Assembly (NCBI RefSeq): GCF_022614595.1
Contig: NZ_JAJFAU010000023.1
Span: forward strand, 1 to 42,407
DNA length: 42,407 nucleotides
Direction: 5' to 3'
Origin: Streptomyces sp. CNQ085
GTDB lineage: Bacteria; Actinomycetota; Actinomycetes; Streptomycetales; Streptomycetaceae
Made by a program: the position numbers and the translations under genes. How positions within the stretch are numbered: the first letter of the stretch is position 1; every line of letters begins with the position of its first letter. Below, in pieces: positions 22,113-30,047 of this stretch. The notes under the pieces are model-generated. The model worked only from the letters and a program-made list of their open reading frames with translations. It was not told the origin of the DNA and did not search any database.

Positions 22113-23099
22113 TCACCACGCGAAGGCCTCGGGAGACGGTCCGGGACCGGGGAAGATCTCGTCCAGCGAGGCCAGCAGCTCCTCGCCCAGCTCCAGCTCC
22201 ACCGCGCGCAGCGCCGAGTCGAGCTGCTCACGCGTGCGCGGGCCGATGATCGGGCCGGTGACGCCGGGCTGGGCCAGGTGCCAGGCCAGGGCCACCTCGC
22301 CGGGCTCCAGACCGTGCTTGTCCAGCAGGTCCTCGTACGCCTGGACCTGGTCGCGCAGTCCGGGGTTGTTCGCCAGCGCCCGCGACGAACGCCGCTCGGG
22401 GTTCTCCCGCTCCTTGCGGAGCACGCCGCCCAGCAGCCCCCCGCCCAGCGGGGACCACGGGATGACGCCGAGTCCGTAGCCGCGCGCCGCCGGGATGACC
22501 TCCATCTCGGCGCGGCGCTCGACGAGGCTGTACTTGCACTGCTCGCTGACCAGACCGAGGCGGCCGGTGCGGGCGGCGGCCTCGTTGGCCCGGGCGATGT
22601 GCCAGCCGGCGAAGTTGGACGACCCGACGTACAGGATCTTGCCCTGCTGGACCAGGACGTCCATCGCCTGCCAGATCTCCTCCCACGGCGTGTTCCGGTC
22701 GACGTGGTGGAACTGGTACAGATCGATGTGGTCGGTGCGCAGCCGCTTCAGGCTGGCGTCGACGGCGCGGCGGATGTTCACCGCGGAGAGCTTGTCGTGG
22801 TTGGGCCAGACGTCGCCGTTCGTGGCCGCCATGTTGCCGTAGACCTTGGTGGCGAGGACCACCTTGTCGCGGCGGTCGCCGCCCTTGGCGAACCAGTTGC
22901 CGATAATCTCCTCGGTGCGGCCCTTGCTCTCGCCCCAGCCGTAGACGTTGGCCGTGTCGAAGAAGTTGACGCCCGCGTCGAGCGCGGCGTCCATGATGTC
23001 GTGGCCGGCGGGTTCGTCTGTCTGCGGACCGAAGTTCATCGTGCCGAGAACCAGGCGGCTGACCTTGAGTCCGGTGCGTCCGAGCTGCGTGTACCTCAT
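22113..23099 (-). CDS. Aldo/keto reductase
   Basis: A 328-residue NADPH-dependent aldo/keto reductase. The signature GVNFFDTANVYGWG is near residue 43 and carries the catalytic Asp and Tyr. The catalytic Lys is in VVLATKVYG and the His in YQFHHVD. The NADP-binding block VTGPIIGPRTREQLDSAL is near the end. It starts at ATG 23099 and resembles general Streptomyces AKRs. It is divided from the clavam genes by a terminator, so I treat it as backbone. One could ask whether it reduces a clavam aldehyde in place of the missing clavulanate dehydrogenase (a short-chain dehydrogenase), but nothing shows this. Confidence 0.9.
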   Translation of the reverse strand: MRYTQLGRTGLKVSRLVLGTMNFGPQTDEPAGHDIMDAALDAGVNFFDTANVYGWGESKGRTEEIIGNWFAKGGDRRDKVVLATKVYGNMAATNGDVWPNHDKLSAVNIRRAVDASLKRLRTDHIDLYQFHHVDRNTPWEEIWQAMDVLVQQGKILYVGSSNFAGWHIARANEAAARTGRLGLVSEQCKYSLVERRAEMEVIPAARGYGLGVIPWSPLGGGLLGGVLRKERENPERRSSRALANNPGLRDQVQAYEDLLDKHGLEPGEVALAWHLAQPGVTGPIIGPRTREQLDSALRAVELELGEELLASLDEIFPGPGPSPEAFAW

Positions 23100-23231
23100 G
23101 AGTCACAAGCCAACTGCCTCGAGCCCGCTTCGGGCAAGCGCGAAACGGCTCGCGCCGGCCTCCGGCCCCGCGTCTCACCGTCCGGCCGCCGGTCACCGCG
23201 GGCCGTCAGGCCCCGTGCGGTCCTGTGGGCC

Positions 23232-23267
23232 CGCTCCGCCACCGGGCCGGAACCCGGTGGCGGAGCG
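23232..23267 (-). terminator. Perfect 15-bp hairpin after the lectin gene
   Basis: Arms 23232-23246 and 23253-23267 pair perfectly around a 6-nt loop. It starts 16 nt past the lectin stop (23283) on the leftward strand and would end that transcript before the aldo/keto reductase gene. Confidence 0.8.
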
Positions 23268-23282
23268 AACCGACCCGGTGGC

Positions 23283-23765
23283 TCAGTCCCCGGTGTTCGT
23301 CGCCCACACCGGGGCGCCGTTGCCGTCGTAGACGACGACATTGCCGTCGTCCTGGACCGCGAGGGTCTCGCCCCGGCTCCAGGTGTTGGAGTGCCACAGC
23401 GGCCTGCCGCTGATGTCGTAGAGCACGAAGTTGCCGTCCTCCTGGAAGACGGCGCAGTTGCCGTTGGGCCAGGCGTTCGGCGCCTGCCACACCGGGCGGC
23501 CGTCCTTGTACAGAACGAAGTTGCCGTCCTCCTGCACCCGCAGCACGGCCCTTCCGTTGCCCGAGGTCAGTGCCTGGTTCCTGCAGAACTCCGTGCCCTT
23601 GCCGAAGTGTGCGTCGGCCATCGTCCCGGACTCGCCGGGCACCTGAGCCGTCCGCGACTGCTGCTGCGCGGCGGGTGCGGGGGCCGCGACGGCGGCGGTG
23701 GTTCCGCCGACCATCAGCGTGGCCGCTGTGAAGGCGATGGCCAGACGGCTGAAGCTCTTACTCAC
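23283..23765 (-). CDS. Secreted bulb-type (GNA-like) mannose-binding lectin domain protein
   Basis: A 160-residue protein with a Sec signal (MSKSFSRLAIAFTAATLMVGG, cleavage likely after AAVA near residue 28). A single beta-prism II lectin domain follows. Three copies of the mannose-pocket pattern QxDxNxVxY are visible: QEDGNFVLY twice and QDDGNVVVY once, all complete. Two Cys (EFCRNQ and GNCAVF) may form the usual disulphide. GTG start at 23765 with GAGGAGG 6 nt upstream. Similar stand-alone lectins occur in Streptomyces and some act as lectin-like bacteriocins (pyocin L/putidacin L type, which carry two domains). One domain alone suggests glycan binding. It is followed by a strong terminator, so it is monocistronic. 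Confidence 0.88.
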   Translation of the reverse strand: MSKSFSRLAIAFTAATLMVGGTTAAVAAPAPAAQQQSRTAQVPGESGTMADAHFGKGTEFCRNQALTSGNGRAVLRVQEDGNFVLYKDGRPVWQAPNAWPNGNCAVFQEDGNFVLYDISGRPLWHSNTWSRGETLAVQDDGNVVVYDGNGAPVWATNTGD

Positions 23766-24321
23766 GAAAACCTCCTCGGTACGGTCAGCACTTCGGAGTG
23801 AAGCGCCCGAGAACCAAACTTCCCAGGAGCCGGAGAGCAGAATCCGCCGCCCTTTTCAGGAGAAAAGAACAAGACATCGGAAAATTTTCAGGAGAAATGT
23901 TTTCCCTCGGTCGACACCGCGAGAAAAGTCACTCCACCCCCGAGAATAATGGCGGATTATCGCCCGACGAGAAAGATTTAAATCATTTTATCGCAATCTT
24001 CTGAGGCCCCACCCTTAAGAGTTCTCCTATTTTCCGATCTGCCGACGAAATCGGGGACAGCCCGGGAGCACACCGGGAAGACACCGGCGGGAAGACACCG
24101 GCGGGAAGGGGCCCGGCCCGTGGTGTCCGGCGGGCGACGGCCGACCGCAGGGCGCGGGAGAACGTTCCGCCGGACATCCCCGATGTCGCGGCCGCCACGG
24201 TCCCGTCGGCACTCTCCGCTTCTCTCCTCCTCGCCGTGGCCGGGCACGCACCGCCGGAAGGCCCCGCAGGGCGCTCGCCTGTCCCGGGGAGGAAACCGGC
24301 GGCGGGCCCGGCGCGGCCCGC
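23766..24321. other. AT-rich intergenic region upstream of the lectin gene
   Basis: About 550 bp with the lowest GC in the window around 23830-24030. No coding-like frame was found. The lectin promoter must lie in its left part. Two direct copies of a short GACACCGGCGGGAA segment occur at about 24080-24105. Nothing else can be named. Confidence 0.4.
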
Positions 24322-24408
24322 TCAGCCGATGAGGGCCGCCAGCATCACCACGACGAGCATGAGCACCAGGGCCCCGCTGACGATGCGGGTACGGGTCTTC
24401 GGGTCCAC
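24322..24408 (-). CDS. Tiny single-pass membrane peptide
   Basis: A 28-codon frame starting at GTG 24408 reads VDPKTRTRIVSGALVLMLVV and continues with small hydrophobic residues to LIG. A basic N-terminus is followed by one membrane helix, a layout common in small conserved actinobacterial proteins. Codons show strong G/C third positions. No clear ribosome site is seen, so it could be leaderless or chance. It lies ahead of thpR's 3' end on the same strand. Confidence 0.4.
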   Translation of the reverse strand: MDPKTRTRIVSGALVLMLVVVMLAALIG

Positions 24409-24474
24409 GCCCCAACGGTAGCCCGCCCGGCCGGCGGCCCGTCGGCGGGTTGCCGGCCGGATGCCGGCAGCTCG

Positions 24475-25044
24475 TCAGCGGCCCAGCGACCAGGCCGCCG
24501 ACGTCTCGTAGCGGGGGTGCTCCCCCGGCGTCCCGGAGCGGGGCAGCCGGCTGCGTACGAGGGCCAGCTCCTCGGCCCTCCAGAGGCTTCCCTCGAAGCT
24601 CTCCAGGGCCGACGCCAGGGGACGCAGGCCGGGACCCGGTCCGCGGCGGCCGGCGCGGGCCAGGGTCAGATGCGGCTTGTAGGGGCGGTCATCGGTCGGC
24701 ACCCCGGCCCGGTCGATGCCCGCCGTGACAGAGGCGGCCAGCCGCCGCAACGGCTCGCGGCCGTCGTCCACCCCGGCCCACAGCACCCGGTCGCCGAACC
24801 GGCCGCCCCCGGCCAGCCGCACCTCGAAGGGGTGGTGGCGGTGGGCGGCGCGCTCCAGGCGCTCGCACAGCGCGGGCAGGAGGTGGTCGTCCACCTCGCC
24901 CAGGAAGGCGAGCGTGAAGTGCCAGCCCTCGGGGAGGGCCCAGCGCAGCCGGTCCGCGCCGGGCAGCCCCCGCAGCCGCTCCACCTCCTCGCCGAGTTCC
25001 GCGACGGCGGCGGGCGGCGGCAGCACGGCGGTGAAAAGCCTCAT
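24475..25044 (-). CDS. thpR: RNA 2',3'-cyclic phosphodiesterase
   Basis: A 189-residue member of the 2H phosphoesterase (LigT) family, which opens 2',3'-cyclic phosphates on RNA ends. Both catalytic HxT/S motifs are present: HFTLAFLGEVDD (about residue 42) and HLTLARAG (about 125). The PYKP lead into the second motif is typical. ATG at 25044 begins MRLFTAVLPP, the standard family N-terminus. It follows the MFS gene by 27 nt on the same strand and may be cotranscribed. Housekeeping function likely. Confidence 0.93.
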   Translation of the reverse strand: MRLFTAVLPPPAAVAELGEEVERLRGLPGADRLRWALPEGWHFTLAFLGEVDDHLLPALCERLERAAHRHHPFEVRLAGGGRFGDRVLWAGVDDGREPLRRLAASVTAGIDRAGVPTDDRPYKPHLTLARAGRRGPGPGLRPLASALESFEGSLWRAEELALVRSRLPRSGTPGEHPRYETSAAWSLGR

Positions 25045-25071
25045 GGGGAGAGTCTCACGCGAGCGGGCCCC

Positions 25072-26664
25072 TCACGCGAGCACGTCCCTGCGGTGGTTCC
25101 GCTCCTCGCCCGGCGCGGAGGCCGGGGCGCTGGGGGGCGCGGTGGCCGGGGCGGCGGCGGGGACGGTCCGGCGCGGGGAGACCGGGGTGCGGTCCTGCGG
25201 GGCCGGGCCGTCCCCGGCTATGCCCTCCGGCCCCTCCGTGCCCGCCGCTCCGGCCGCCCGTACGCCCCGCGCCACCGGGACGAGCGTCAGGCCCCGGCGT
25301 CCACGGCGCAGGCCCACCCTCGGCCGCAGCCCGCCGATCCGGGCCAGCACCAGGGCGGTGGCGACGGCGGCCGCGGCCGAGACCAGGCCGCCGGCCAGGA
25401 AGCCGACGCGGGCGCCGTGGGTGTCGGTGATCCAGCCCATCAGCGGAGCGCCGAACGGGGTGCCGCCCATGAACACCATCATGTACAGGCTCATCACCCG
25501 GCCGCGCATCGCCGGATCGGAGGCGAGCTGGACGGTGGAGTTGGCTGTGACGTTGAAGGTCAGGCCCACCGCGCCGATGGGCGCCATCAGCAGGGCGAAG
25601 ACCCAGAACGACGGGGAGAGAGCCGCGGTCATCTCCAGCACGCCGAAGAGCAGCGCGGCGCCGACCATCACCCGCATCCGGCTCACGCCGCGCCGGGCGG
25701 CCAGCAGCGCGCCGGCGACCGAGCCGACGGCGATCAGGCTGTTGAGCAGGCCGTAGGTGCCCGCGCCCTCGTCGAAGACCTTGTCGGTGAAGGCGGTGAG
25801 CCAGATGGGGAAGTTGTAGGCGAAGGTGCCGACGAAGCCGACGAGCGTGATCGGCCAGATCAGCTCCGGCCGGCTCGCGACGTACCGCAGGCCCTCGCGG
25901 AGCTGGCCCCTGGCGCGCGGGGCGCGGTCGATGACGTGCAGCTCGGCGGTGCGCATCATCAGCAGACCGGTGATCGGCGCGATGAACGACAGCCCGTTGA
26001 GCAGGAACGCCCAGCCGCTTCCCACGGCCGTGATCAGCACACCGGCGACGGCCGGGCCGACCAGGCGGGCGGACTGGAAGTTGGCGCCGTTGAGGGAGAC
26101 GGCGTTGGTGAGCTGCTCGGGGCCGACCATCTCCGAGACGAAGGTCTGCCGGGCGGGGTTGTCCACGACCGTCGCCAGTCCCAGGACGAGGGCGAGGGCG
26201 TAGACGTGCCAGACGTGGACGTGCCCGCTGAGGGTCAGCGCGGCGAGCGCGAGCCCGGTCAGGCCCATCGCCGTCTGGGTGATCAGCAGCAGCCTGCGTT
26301 TGGGGTAGCGGTCGGCGATGACGCCGCCGTACAGCCCCAGCAGCATCATGGGGAGGAACTGCAGCGCCGTGGTGATGCCGACGGCCGTCGCGGATCCGGT
26401 GAGGCTGAGGACCAGCCAGTCCTGGGCGATGCGCTGCATCCAGGTGCCGGTGTTGGAGACGAGCTGCCCCGCGGCGAACAGCCGGTAGTTGCGGATGCGC
26501 AGTGAGCTGAACGTCGAGGGCTTCGCGTTCTTCGCCGGCTTCCCGTTCCTCGCGGGCTTCGTGCTCTCCGCGCTGTCGGCGGGCTCCCCGGCCTCGGCGG
26601 GGTCGTTCGGGTTCTCGTCGGGTGCGGGTGCGGGTGCGGAGTGTGCTCCGGGTCCCGGACTCAA
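25072..26664 (-). CDS. MFS transporter (MFS_3 family) paired with MarR
   Basis: A 530-residue transporter with a disordered N-terminal tail (about residues 1-50, rich in Pro/Ala/Lys), about 12 membrane segments, and a disordered Ala/Pro C-tail. Family marks are GTWMQRIAQDWLVLSLTGSA, ADRYPKRRLL and NPARQTFVSEMVG. The start is probably TTG 26664 (LSPGPGAHSAPAPAP), with GAGGAGG 9 nt upstream; longer reading frames lack a site. It follows the MarR gene by 29 nt, so a MarR-controlled multidrug efflux operon is likely. Substrate unknown. Confidence 0.9.
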   Translation of the reverse strand: MSPGPGAHSAPAPAPDENPNDPAEAGEPADSAESTKPARNGKPAKNAKPSTFSSLRIRNYRLFAAGQLVSNTGTWMQRIAQDWLVLSLTGSATAVGITTALQFLPMMLLGLYGGVIADRYPKRRLLLITQTAMGLTGLALAALTLSGHVHVWHVYALALVLGLATVVDNPARQTFVSEMVGPEQLTNAVSLNGANFQSARLVGPAVAGVLITAVGSGWAFLLNGLSFIAPITGLLMMRTAELHVIDRAPRARGQLREGLRYVASRPELIWPITLVGFVGTFAYNFPIWLTAFTDKVFDEGAGTYGLLNSLIAVGSVAGALLAARRGVSRMRVMVGAALLFGVLEMTAALSPSFWVFALLMAPIGAVGLTFNVTANSTVQLASDPAMRGRVMSLYMMVFMGGTPFGAPLMGWITDTHGARVGFLAGGLVSAAAAVATALVLARIGGLRPRVGLRRGRRGLTLVPVARGVRAAGAAGTEGPEGIAGDGPAPQDRTPVSPRRTVPAAAPATAPPSAPASAPGEERNHRRDVLA

Positions 26665-26693
26665 TCGGTTTCGCCTCCTCGTGGCACTGCTCC

Positions 26694-27137
26694 TTACAGT
26701 TGCGCGAGCTTCTCCAGGACGGGGGCCGCCGCGCGCAGCCGCGCCCATTCGTCCTCGTCGAGCCGTCCGGCGAGTTCGGCGAGCCAGGCGTCGCGCTTGG
26801 TGCGGCTCGCGGCGAACATCGCCTCGGCCTGCTCGGTCTGGGTGACCACCTTCTGGCGGCGGTCGTCCCTGTGCGGTTCCAGCCGGACGAGTCCCTTGGC
26901 CTCCAGCATCGCCACGATGCGGGTCATCGACGGCGGCTGCACGTGTTCCTTACGCGCCAGCTCGCCGGGCGTGGCGGAGCCGCAGCGCGCGAGGGTGCCC
27001 AGGACCGACATCTCGGCCGGGCTCAGCGACTCGTCGACGCGCTGGTGCTTGAGGCGGCGCGCCAGGCGCATCGTGGCGGAGCGGAGGGCGCTGACGGCTT
27101 CGGCGTCCTCGCCCTGGGTCAGATCCGGCATATTCAT
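26694..27137 (-). CDS. MarR-family transcriptional regulator
   Basis: A 147-residue winged-helix regulator: SPAEMSVLGTLARCGSATPGELARKEHVQPPSMTRIVAMLEAKGLVRLEPHRDDRRQKVV holds the recognition helix and the DxRxxxV wing. It probably represses the MFS gene that follows at 29 nt and itself. The ATG at 27137 lacks a well-placed ribosome site. The only strong one (AGGAG) serves a two-codon frame just upstream, so translation may depend on re-initiation. A second ATG lies two codons in. Confidence 0.93.
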   Translation of the reverse strand: MNMPDLTQGEDAEAVSALRSATMRLARRLKHQRVDESLSPAEMSVLGTLARCGSATPGELARKEHVQPPSMTRIVAMLEAKGLVRLEPHRDDRRQKVVTQTEQAEAMFAASRTKRDAWLAELAGRLDEDEWARLRAAAPVLEKLAQL

Positions 27138-27160
27138 TAGCCTAACTCATTACTTCTCCT
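27137..27160 (-). promoter_or_regulatory. marR leader: minimal ATG-AGT-TAG frame and TTAG/CTAA repeat
   Basis: On the leftward strand AGGAG is followed at 5 nt by ATG AGT TAG (27150-27142), then the marR ATG at 27137. The stop overlaps a 9-nt inverted repeat TTAGGCTAA (27145-27137) that touches the start codon. The repeat could be an autoregulatory MarR site; the minimal frame could couple or restrain translation. Confidence 0.4.
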
Positions 27161-27197
27161 AAGGAGCGGTTCACAAGGGTGCGGAGGACGTGTCCTT

Positions 27198-27217
27198 GCT
27201 CACCCGTACGGGTGAGC
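27198..27217. promoter_or_regulatory. Perfect 20-bp palindrome upstream of marR
   Basis: An exact palindrome (half site GCTCACCCGT) lies 61 bp upstream of the marR start, flanked by CCTT and AAGG. It could be an operator for a dimeric regulator or the terminator of the upstream transcript. The rest of 27138-27478 shows no gene. Confidence 0.5.
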
Positions 27218-27365
27218 CGGCAAGGAAAGCCGACGCGCTCCTCCGCCTGCCCTGCCACCGCGTCCCCGTGGAGACCGCGGAGACCGCGGGGACGGGGGCT
27301 CTGAGCCCGCGGGTGGACGGTGCGCCGCTCGAACGGCTCCGCCGCCGTGCCGCGGAACGCGGAGC

Positions 27366-27397
27366 GGGCGTCCGGGACCGCATGGTCCCGGACGCCC
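27366..27397 (-). terminator. Perfect 14-bp terminator after the purine permease gene
   Basis: Arms 27366-27379 and 27384-27397 pair exactly around a 4-nt loop, 82 nt past the permease stop on the leftward strand. It separates the permease transcript from marR. Confidence 0.75.
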
Positions 27398-27478
27398 GTC
27401 CGTGTCGGCTTCGACGAGCGCCCCACCCCGTCCGCGGACGGGACGGAACGCCTCCGCGCGGGCGGAGCCCCGGTCCCG

Positions 27479-28969
27479 TCACCCGATCCCGAGCACCTGC
27501 TGGATCGGGTCCAGCAGGAAGTAGACCAGGAAGCAGGCGCCGACGGCGTTCAGCAGCCACGGGATCTCGCGGAAGCGCCCGGTGGCGGTGCGCAGCAGGA
27601 TGTAGGAGAGCACGCCGATGCCGATGCCGTTGGTGATGCTGTAGGTGAACGGCATGGAGATCAGCGTCAGGAACGCCGGGACGGCGACGGTCTGGTCGCT
27701 CCAGTCGATCTCCCGCACGTTCGAGGCCATGATCAGGAAGCCGACCACGACCAGCGCCGGGGTCGCCGCGTGCGAGGGCACCACGGTGGCCAGCGGCGTG
27801 AAGACCAGGGCCAGCAGGAACAGCGCACCGGTCATGATGTTCGCCAGGCCGGTACGGGCCCCCTCGCCGACACCGGCGGTGGACTCCACGAAGCAGGTGT
27901 TGGCCGAGCAGGAGCCGAAGCCGCCGCCCGCCACCGCGACGCCGTCCGTCATCAGGATGCGGCCCATGCCGGGCAGCCGGCCCTGCTCGTCGGTCAGCCT
28001 CGCCTCGTGGCCGACGCCGATGATGGTGCCCATCGCGTCGAAGAAGCCGGACAGCAGCACGGTGAAGACGAACAGCGAGCCGGTCAGCACACCGACCTCC
28101 GCGAAGCCGCCGAAGAGGCTGACCTCACCGATCAGGCCGAAGTCCGGGGTGCTCACGATACTCCCGGGCATGTCCGGCACGGCCAGGCCCCAGGCAGCGT
28201 CGGGCACGTCGGCGACCACGTTGATCACCACGGCGACCACGGTCATCACGACGATGCTGATCAGGATCGCGCCCTTGGTCCTCCTGGTGACCAGGACGAA
28301 GGTCAGGGCCAGGCCGAGGACGAAGACGAGCACCGGCCAGCCGGCCAGGTGGCCGCCCTGCCCGAGGCCGAGCGGCACGGTGGTGTGCGCGGAGTCGGGG
28401 TTGCGGGTGACGAATCCGGAGTCCACCAGGCCGATGAGGGTGATGAACAGGCCGATGCCGATCGCGATGGCCCGGCGCAGCCCGCCGGGGATGGCGTCCA
28501 TGACGCGTTCGCGCAGTCCGGAGGCGACCAGCAGCATCAGCACCAGCCCGGCCAGGACCACCATGCCCATGGCGTCGGGCCAGCTCATCCGCGGTGCGAG
28601 CTGGAGGGAGACCACGGCGTTGATGCCGAGCCCGGCGGCCAGCGCGATGGGCACGTTGCCGATGACGCCCATCAGGATGGTGGTGAGACCGGCCATCAGC
28701 GCGGTGGCGGTGACGAGCTGGGCGTTGTCGAGCTGCTGGCCGAACTTGTCCGTGCCCGCGCCCAGGATGATCGGGTTCAGCACGATGATGTAGGCCATCG
28801 CGAAGAAGGTGGCGAGTCCGCCGCGCAGTTCGCGGCCCACGCTCGAGCCCCGCTCGGAGATCCTGAAGAAGCGGTCGAGGCCGCCCCCGGGCGCCCGGGT
28901 CCCGGTTTCACTGCCGGGGGTGCCGGGGGTGTCTGGCGTGGCCGGGGTGTCGGTGGCCGGAGTGGGCAT
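27479..28969 (-). CDS. NCS2-family purine permease, AzgA type
   Basis: A 496-residue proton-linked nucleobase importer of the AzgA subfamily (adenine, guanine and hypoxanthine in known members). Marks are an N-terminal FRISERGSSVGRELRGGLATFFAMAYII block, GLGINAVVSL in segment 3, and SANTCFVESTAGVGEGARTG, where AzgA proteins carry their signature motif. About 14 membrane segments. A Thr/Pro-rich tail of about 28 residues precedes the domain. ATG at 28969. A DUF2530 gene lies divergently, a pairing I recall in Streptomyces. The 285 bp between them show no riboswitch-like fold that I can see. Confidence 0.92.
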   Translation of the reverse strand: MPTPATDTPATPDTPGTPGSETGTRAPGGGLDRFFRISERGSSVGRELRGGLATFFAMAYIIVLNPIILGAGTDKFGQQLDNAQLVTATALMAGLTTILMGVIGNVPIALAAGLGINAVVSLQLAPRMSWPDAMGMVVLAGLVLMLLVASGLRERVMDAIPGGLRRAIAIGIGLFITLIGLVDSGFVTRNPDSAHTTVPLGLGQGGHLAGWPVLVFVLGLALTFVLVTRRTKGAILISIVVMTVVAVVINVVADVPDAAWGLAVPDMPGSIVSTPDFGLIGEVSLFGGFAEVGVLTGSLFVFTVLLSGFFDAMGTIIGVGHEARLTDEQGRLPGMGRILMTDGVAVAGGGFGSCSANTCFVESTAGVGEGARTGLANIMTGALFLLALVFTPLATVVPSHAATPALVVVGFLIMASNVREIDWSDQTVAVPAFLTLISMPFTYSITNGIGIGVLSYILLRTATGRFREIPWLLNAVGACFLVYFLLDPIQQVLGIG

Positions 28970-29254
28970 GCGTGACCTTCACTGGGCGGTTCGGGGACGG
29001 TTTCGGAGGTTCCTCCAACAGGAACCAGCCAATCCAGGATGCTTTCAGTATGAACGCACCACTGTGGAAAAGGCCATTCGCGGGCGGGGGCATTCCCCGG
29101 GCACGGCCGTGACGCTTCCCACACGCCGTCCCCCGCACCGCCGCCACCCGGACGCCGCTCCCGGGCCGACCCCGTTCCCCCTCCTCGTTACGCTGGTGCG
29201 GAACGCCGCGGCACGGGCGGGCGACGGGGTGACGGGAAACGAGAGGGCCAGGCC

Positions 29255-29596
29255 ATGGGCTGGAGCAGGTGGACGAGCGGCGAGCGTGAGGCACCCGAAC
29301 CCCTGGAGGGCAACGTCGTCGCCACCGTCGTGGGCGGCACGGTCATCTGGTTCACGCTCTTCCTGGTCCAGCTCCCCTTCTACGGCTGGTTCGACGAACA
29401 CGACCGCACCTGGTGGCTGTGGACGTGTCTGGCCGGCGGCGTCCTGGGCCTCTACGGCATCTGGTTCGTCCGCCGTCGCGAGGCGGCGCTGCGCCGCGAA
29501 CGCCTCGTACGGGAGACCGGGGCGGACTCCGGACCCGGCACGGAATCCGGCGCAGGCGCAGGCCCCGCCCCGGAGGGCCCCGCCCCCGCCGAGTGA
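29255..29596 (+). CDS. DUF2530 small membrane protein
   Basis: A 113-residue protein with two predicted membrane segments (about residues 22-45, VVATVVGGTVIWFTLFLVQLP; and 54-70, WLWTCLAGGVLGLYGIW). A basic RRREAALRRERLVRET stretch and a Gly/Pro/Ala-rich tail follow. It fits DUF2530, an actinobacterial family of unknown role often beside a purine permease gene. ATG at 29255 with GAGAGG upstream. Confidence 0.85.
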   Translation: MGWSRWTSGEREAPEPLEGNVVATVVGGTVIWFTLFLVQLPFYGWFDEHDRTWWLWTCLAGGVLGLYGIWFVRRREAALRRERLVRETGADSGPGTESGAGAGPAPEGPAPAE

Positions 29597-29731
29597 CCCT
29601 CGGCCGGGTGCTCCTCCACCTCGGCGGAAGCCGTACAGCTTTCCCTGACTTCTCCCTCATCACGTCTGCATCCGTGCCACGGACCGCGCGCGAAGGCGCG
29701 TTCGCCTCGTAGCGCCTGGGGCATGACGGAA

Positions 29732-29967
29732 CGTACTGAGGCAGTACGGGGCGAGCGGGGTGAACCCCGGCTTATGCGGCACTGGCTTGTCGATCTCGTT
29801 GGCCAGGCCCCCGGAGGTGTCGCGAGCACCTGTCGGGGGCCGTTGCTTGTACGGGACGCGACACCGCATCGCCACGCCGAAGCGTGGCGCTCCGGTCACC
29901 AAAAGTCGACTCGCCTGTTCACGGCCTCACTCGCGGAGGGAGGGCGGGTGGGTCCGCGACCCACCCG
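29732..29967. ncRNA. Candidate structured RNA or control region with five hairpins
   Basis: No frame here is convincingly coding. Five separate hairpins occur in 236 nt: 29732-29748 (7-bp stem, 3-nt loop), 29756-29769 (6 bp, 2-nt loop), 29806-29841 (GGCCCCC/GGGGGCC enclosing AGGTG/CACCT), 29870-29889 (8 bp, CGAA loop), and 29945-29967 (10 bp, 3-nt loop). They lie within the 450-bp gap between the DUF2530 gene and the NUDIX gene. This may be a small RNA, a long 5' leader, or stacked terminators. It does not match tmRNA, RNase P, 6S or tRNA patterns I know. Strand is undetermined. Confidence 0.35.
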
Positions 29968-29989
29968 TTCCACCCGTTCCACCCGTTCC
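29963..29989. repeat. Three tandem copies of a 9-bp repeat
   Basis: ACCCGTTCC occurs three times without gaps, starting inside the right arm of the hairpin at 29945-29967. It lies about 60 bp upstream of the NUDIX start and could be slippage or an iterated binding site. Confidence 0.8.
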
Positions 29990-30047
29990 AATGAGAGAGC
30001 GCTCGAATCCCGCATTCCGGAACCCGAGATCCGGTAGGAGTGAGGGC

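Noticed and set aside
22113..23099. Aldo/keto reductase as a substitute for clavulanate dehydrogenase
   Set aside because: It is cut off by a strong terminator, points the other way, and resembles general-purpose family members; no positive evidence links it to the pathway.
29660..29902. An 80-codon leftward frame and other small frames in the hairpin-rich gap
   Set aside because: No ribosome site and no coding-type composition; consecutive hairpins explain the sequence better.
29690..29970. tmRNA, RNase P RNA, 6S RNA or tRNA
   Set aside because: I looked for their conserved ends, tag reading frame, cruciform and T-loop sequences and saw none.
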